The position numbers and the translations under genes are program-made. Shown here piece after piece: positions 22,591-23,155 of a DNA stretch of 23,155 nucleotides. Source of the stretch: Elusimicrobiota bacterium (GTDB lineage Bacteria > Elusimicrobiota > Elusimicrobia > UBA1565); NCBI GenBank assembly GCA_003450735.1, contig DMEZ01000082.1, positions 1-23,155 on the forward strand. Direction: 5' to 3'. How positions within the stretch are numbered: the stretch's first letter is position 1; each line of letters opens with the position of its first letter. Below the pieces are notes generated by a model that was given only the letters and a program-made list of their open reading frames with translations, ran no database searches and was not told the origin of the DNA.

Positions 22591-22596
22591 TATAGT
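22591..22596 (+). promoter_or_regulatory. Possible -10 box of the DNA methyltransferase gene
   Basis: TATAGT matches the -10 consensus at 5 of 6 positions. It lies 31 nt before the ATG at 22628, leaving room for a leader with GGAG (22614-22617). The -35 is weak. The box overlaps ATGTTATAG (22587-22595), which also occurs in the toxin operator. Confidence 0.45.
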
Positions 22597-22627
22597 GCCG
22601 GCACCAGTCCGCAGGGAGCAGGTGACC

Positions 22628-23155
22628 ATGGCACGACACAAGCATGCAGAGCCTCATAAGAAGCCTATCGAGCAGTACGACCATAAGGGGAAGACACGAG
22701 CGAACAACCCGCCGGTCGGCTTGGTCACGGCCGTTACGGAGAAGGAAGCGGGCAAAAAAACGTATGCCTTCGATCCGCATCTCGACCCTCGGCTGGAGTG
22801 GGCCGGCAAGATGGAGCATACGTCGTTTGAAGTCCCGACGGTCCCTTTGCACGTCCATGAGCGGATCGATCCGAAGACGATCATGGAGGCCGTCCGCAAG
22901 AGGAACGGCGATGGCTTCAGTCAGATGCAGCTTCCTTTGTTCGAGTCGCCGCGGGAGAATCCGCCTTTGCGGGAGGCGCTGGATTTCTACAAGCATTCGC
23001 ACAATTGGTCGAATCGGCTGATCGCGGGGGATTCTCTGCTGGTCATGAACTCTTTGATTGAGAAAGAGGGGTTAGCTGGGCAGGTGCAGATGGTGTATAT
23101 CGATCCGCCCTACGGCATCAAGTATGGGTCGAATTTTCAGCCGTTTGTGAATAAG
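22628..23155 (+). CDS. DNA adenine/cytosine-N4 methyltransferase, type III Mod-like (partial, 3' end outside the window)
   Basis: The first 176 codons of a larger gene that runs off the window. The N-terminus is Lys/His-rich (MARHKHAEPHKKP), followed by NNPPVGLVT, KKTYAFDPHLDPRLEWAGK (about 43-61), HTSFEVPTVPLHVHERIDP (about 64-82) and FYKHSHNWSNRLIAGDSLLV (about 121-140). The catalytic motif IV, DPPY, is at about 159-162 in MVYIDPPYGIKYGSNFQ. DPPY with the preceding IAGDSLLVMNSL marks an amino-group DNA methyltransferase of the beta class, as in type III Mod subunits and related large methylases. A restriction or helicase partner would be expected just beyond the edge. Codon use has more A/T in third positions than the rest of the window, consistent with acquisition by transfer. 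Confidence 0.9.
   Translation, partial: MARHKHAEPHKKPIEQYDHKGKTRANNPPVGLVTAVTEKEAGKKTYAFDPHLDPRLEWAGKMEHTSFEVPTVPLHVHERIDPKTIMEAVRKRNGDGFSQMQLPLFESPRENPPLREALDFYKHSHNWSNRLIAGDSLLVMNSLIEKEGLAGQVQMVYIDPPYGIKYGSNFQPFVNK

Noticed and set aside
1..23155. tRNA, rRNA, CRISPR array, transposase, integrase or attachment site
   Set aside because: None was recognised by reading either strand. The only mobile or defence-type genes are at the right edge, and the island's far end is outside the window.

Overview
The window is a gene-dense, very GC-rich bacterial chromosome segment. Genes are packed into runs with 1-4 bp ATGA/GTGA overlaps, and GTG and TTG starts are common. The gene set points to a diderm bacterium: many signal-peptide proteins, a bifunctional class A penicillin-binding protein, a SlyD-like lipoprotein, a FlgT-C/FG-GAP protein and a truncated adaptor-like protein. 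The overall style resembles uncultured Elusimicrobiota-type genomes, but that placement is an inference and no rRNA or tRNA is present to support it.

Layout. (1) Positions 1-9612, minus strand, form one long collinear cluster. In transcription order it holds a secreted FlgT-C/FG-GAP protein, a class A PBP, an exported CbiX-like protein, the flavin-dependent thymidylate synthase ThyX, a secreted adaptor-like protein, a degenerate GH57/DUF3536 protein, a PhoH ATPase and the start of another gene (possibly ybeY). (2) Positions 9660-14629, plus strand, hold an unrecognised 400-aa protein, a DDAH-like amidinotransferase, a secreted hypothetical protein, a SlyD-like FKBP lipoprotein, an RNase Z-like metallo-beta-lactamase-fold hydrolase and a small secreted Lys/Glu/Pro-rich protein. 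(3) Positions 14715-18427, plus strand, hold a soluble histidine kinase, a TPR protein and a polytopic membrane sulfatase-superfamily protein. (4) Positions 18424-18858, minus strand, encode a stand-alone SPFH domain. (5) Positions 18935-21483, plus strand, encode two coupled secreted proteins: a DUF4185-like propeller and a double-Cache protein. (6) Positions 21487-23155 look like the edge of a defence or mobile island: a BrnT/CopG-type toxin-antitoxin pair, an XRE regulator and the first 176 codons of a DNA methyltransferase of the type III Mod kind. The DNA here is visibly less GC-rich.

Points of note. Three transcription units (starts at 9612, 15480 and 18935) each have a good -10 box only 6-8 nt before the start codon and no Shine-Dalgarno, which predicts leaderless mRNAs. 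The toxin start at 22063 may be a fourth such case. Several enzyme-fold proteins appear to have lost key active-site residues: the GH57 general acid/base, the CbiX metal-binding His, and the sulfatase signature Arg. The toxin-antitoxin promoter carries two ATAGCTAT palindromes one helical turn apart between its -35 and -10. I found no confirmed new multi-gene system. The best leads are the truncated methyltransferase island, the secreted DUF4185/double-Cache pair and the leaderless promoters. No intergenic stretch exceeds 300 bases.
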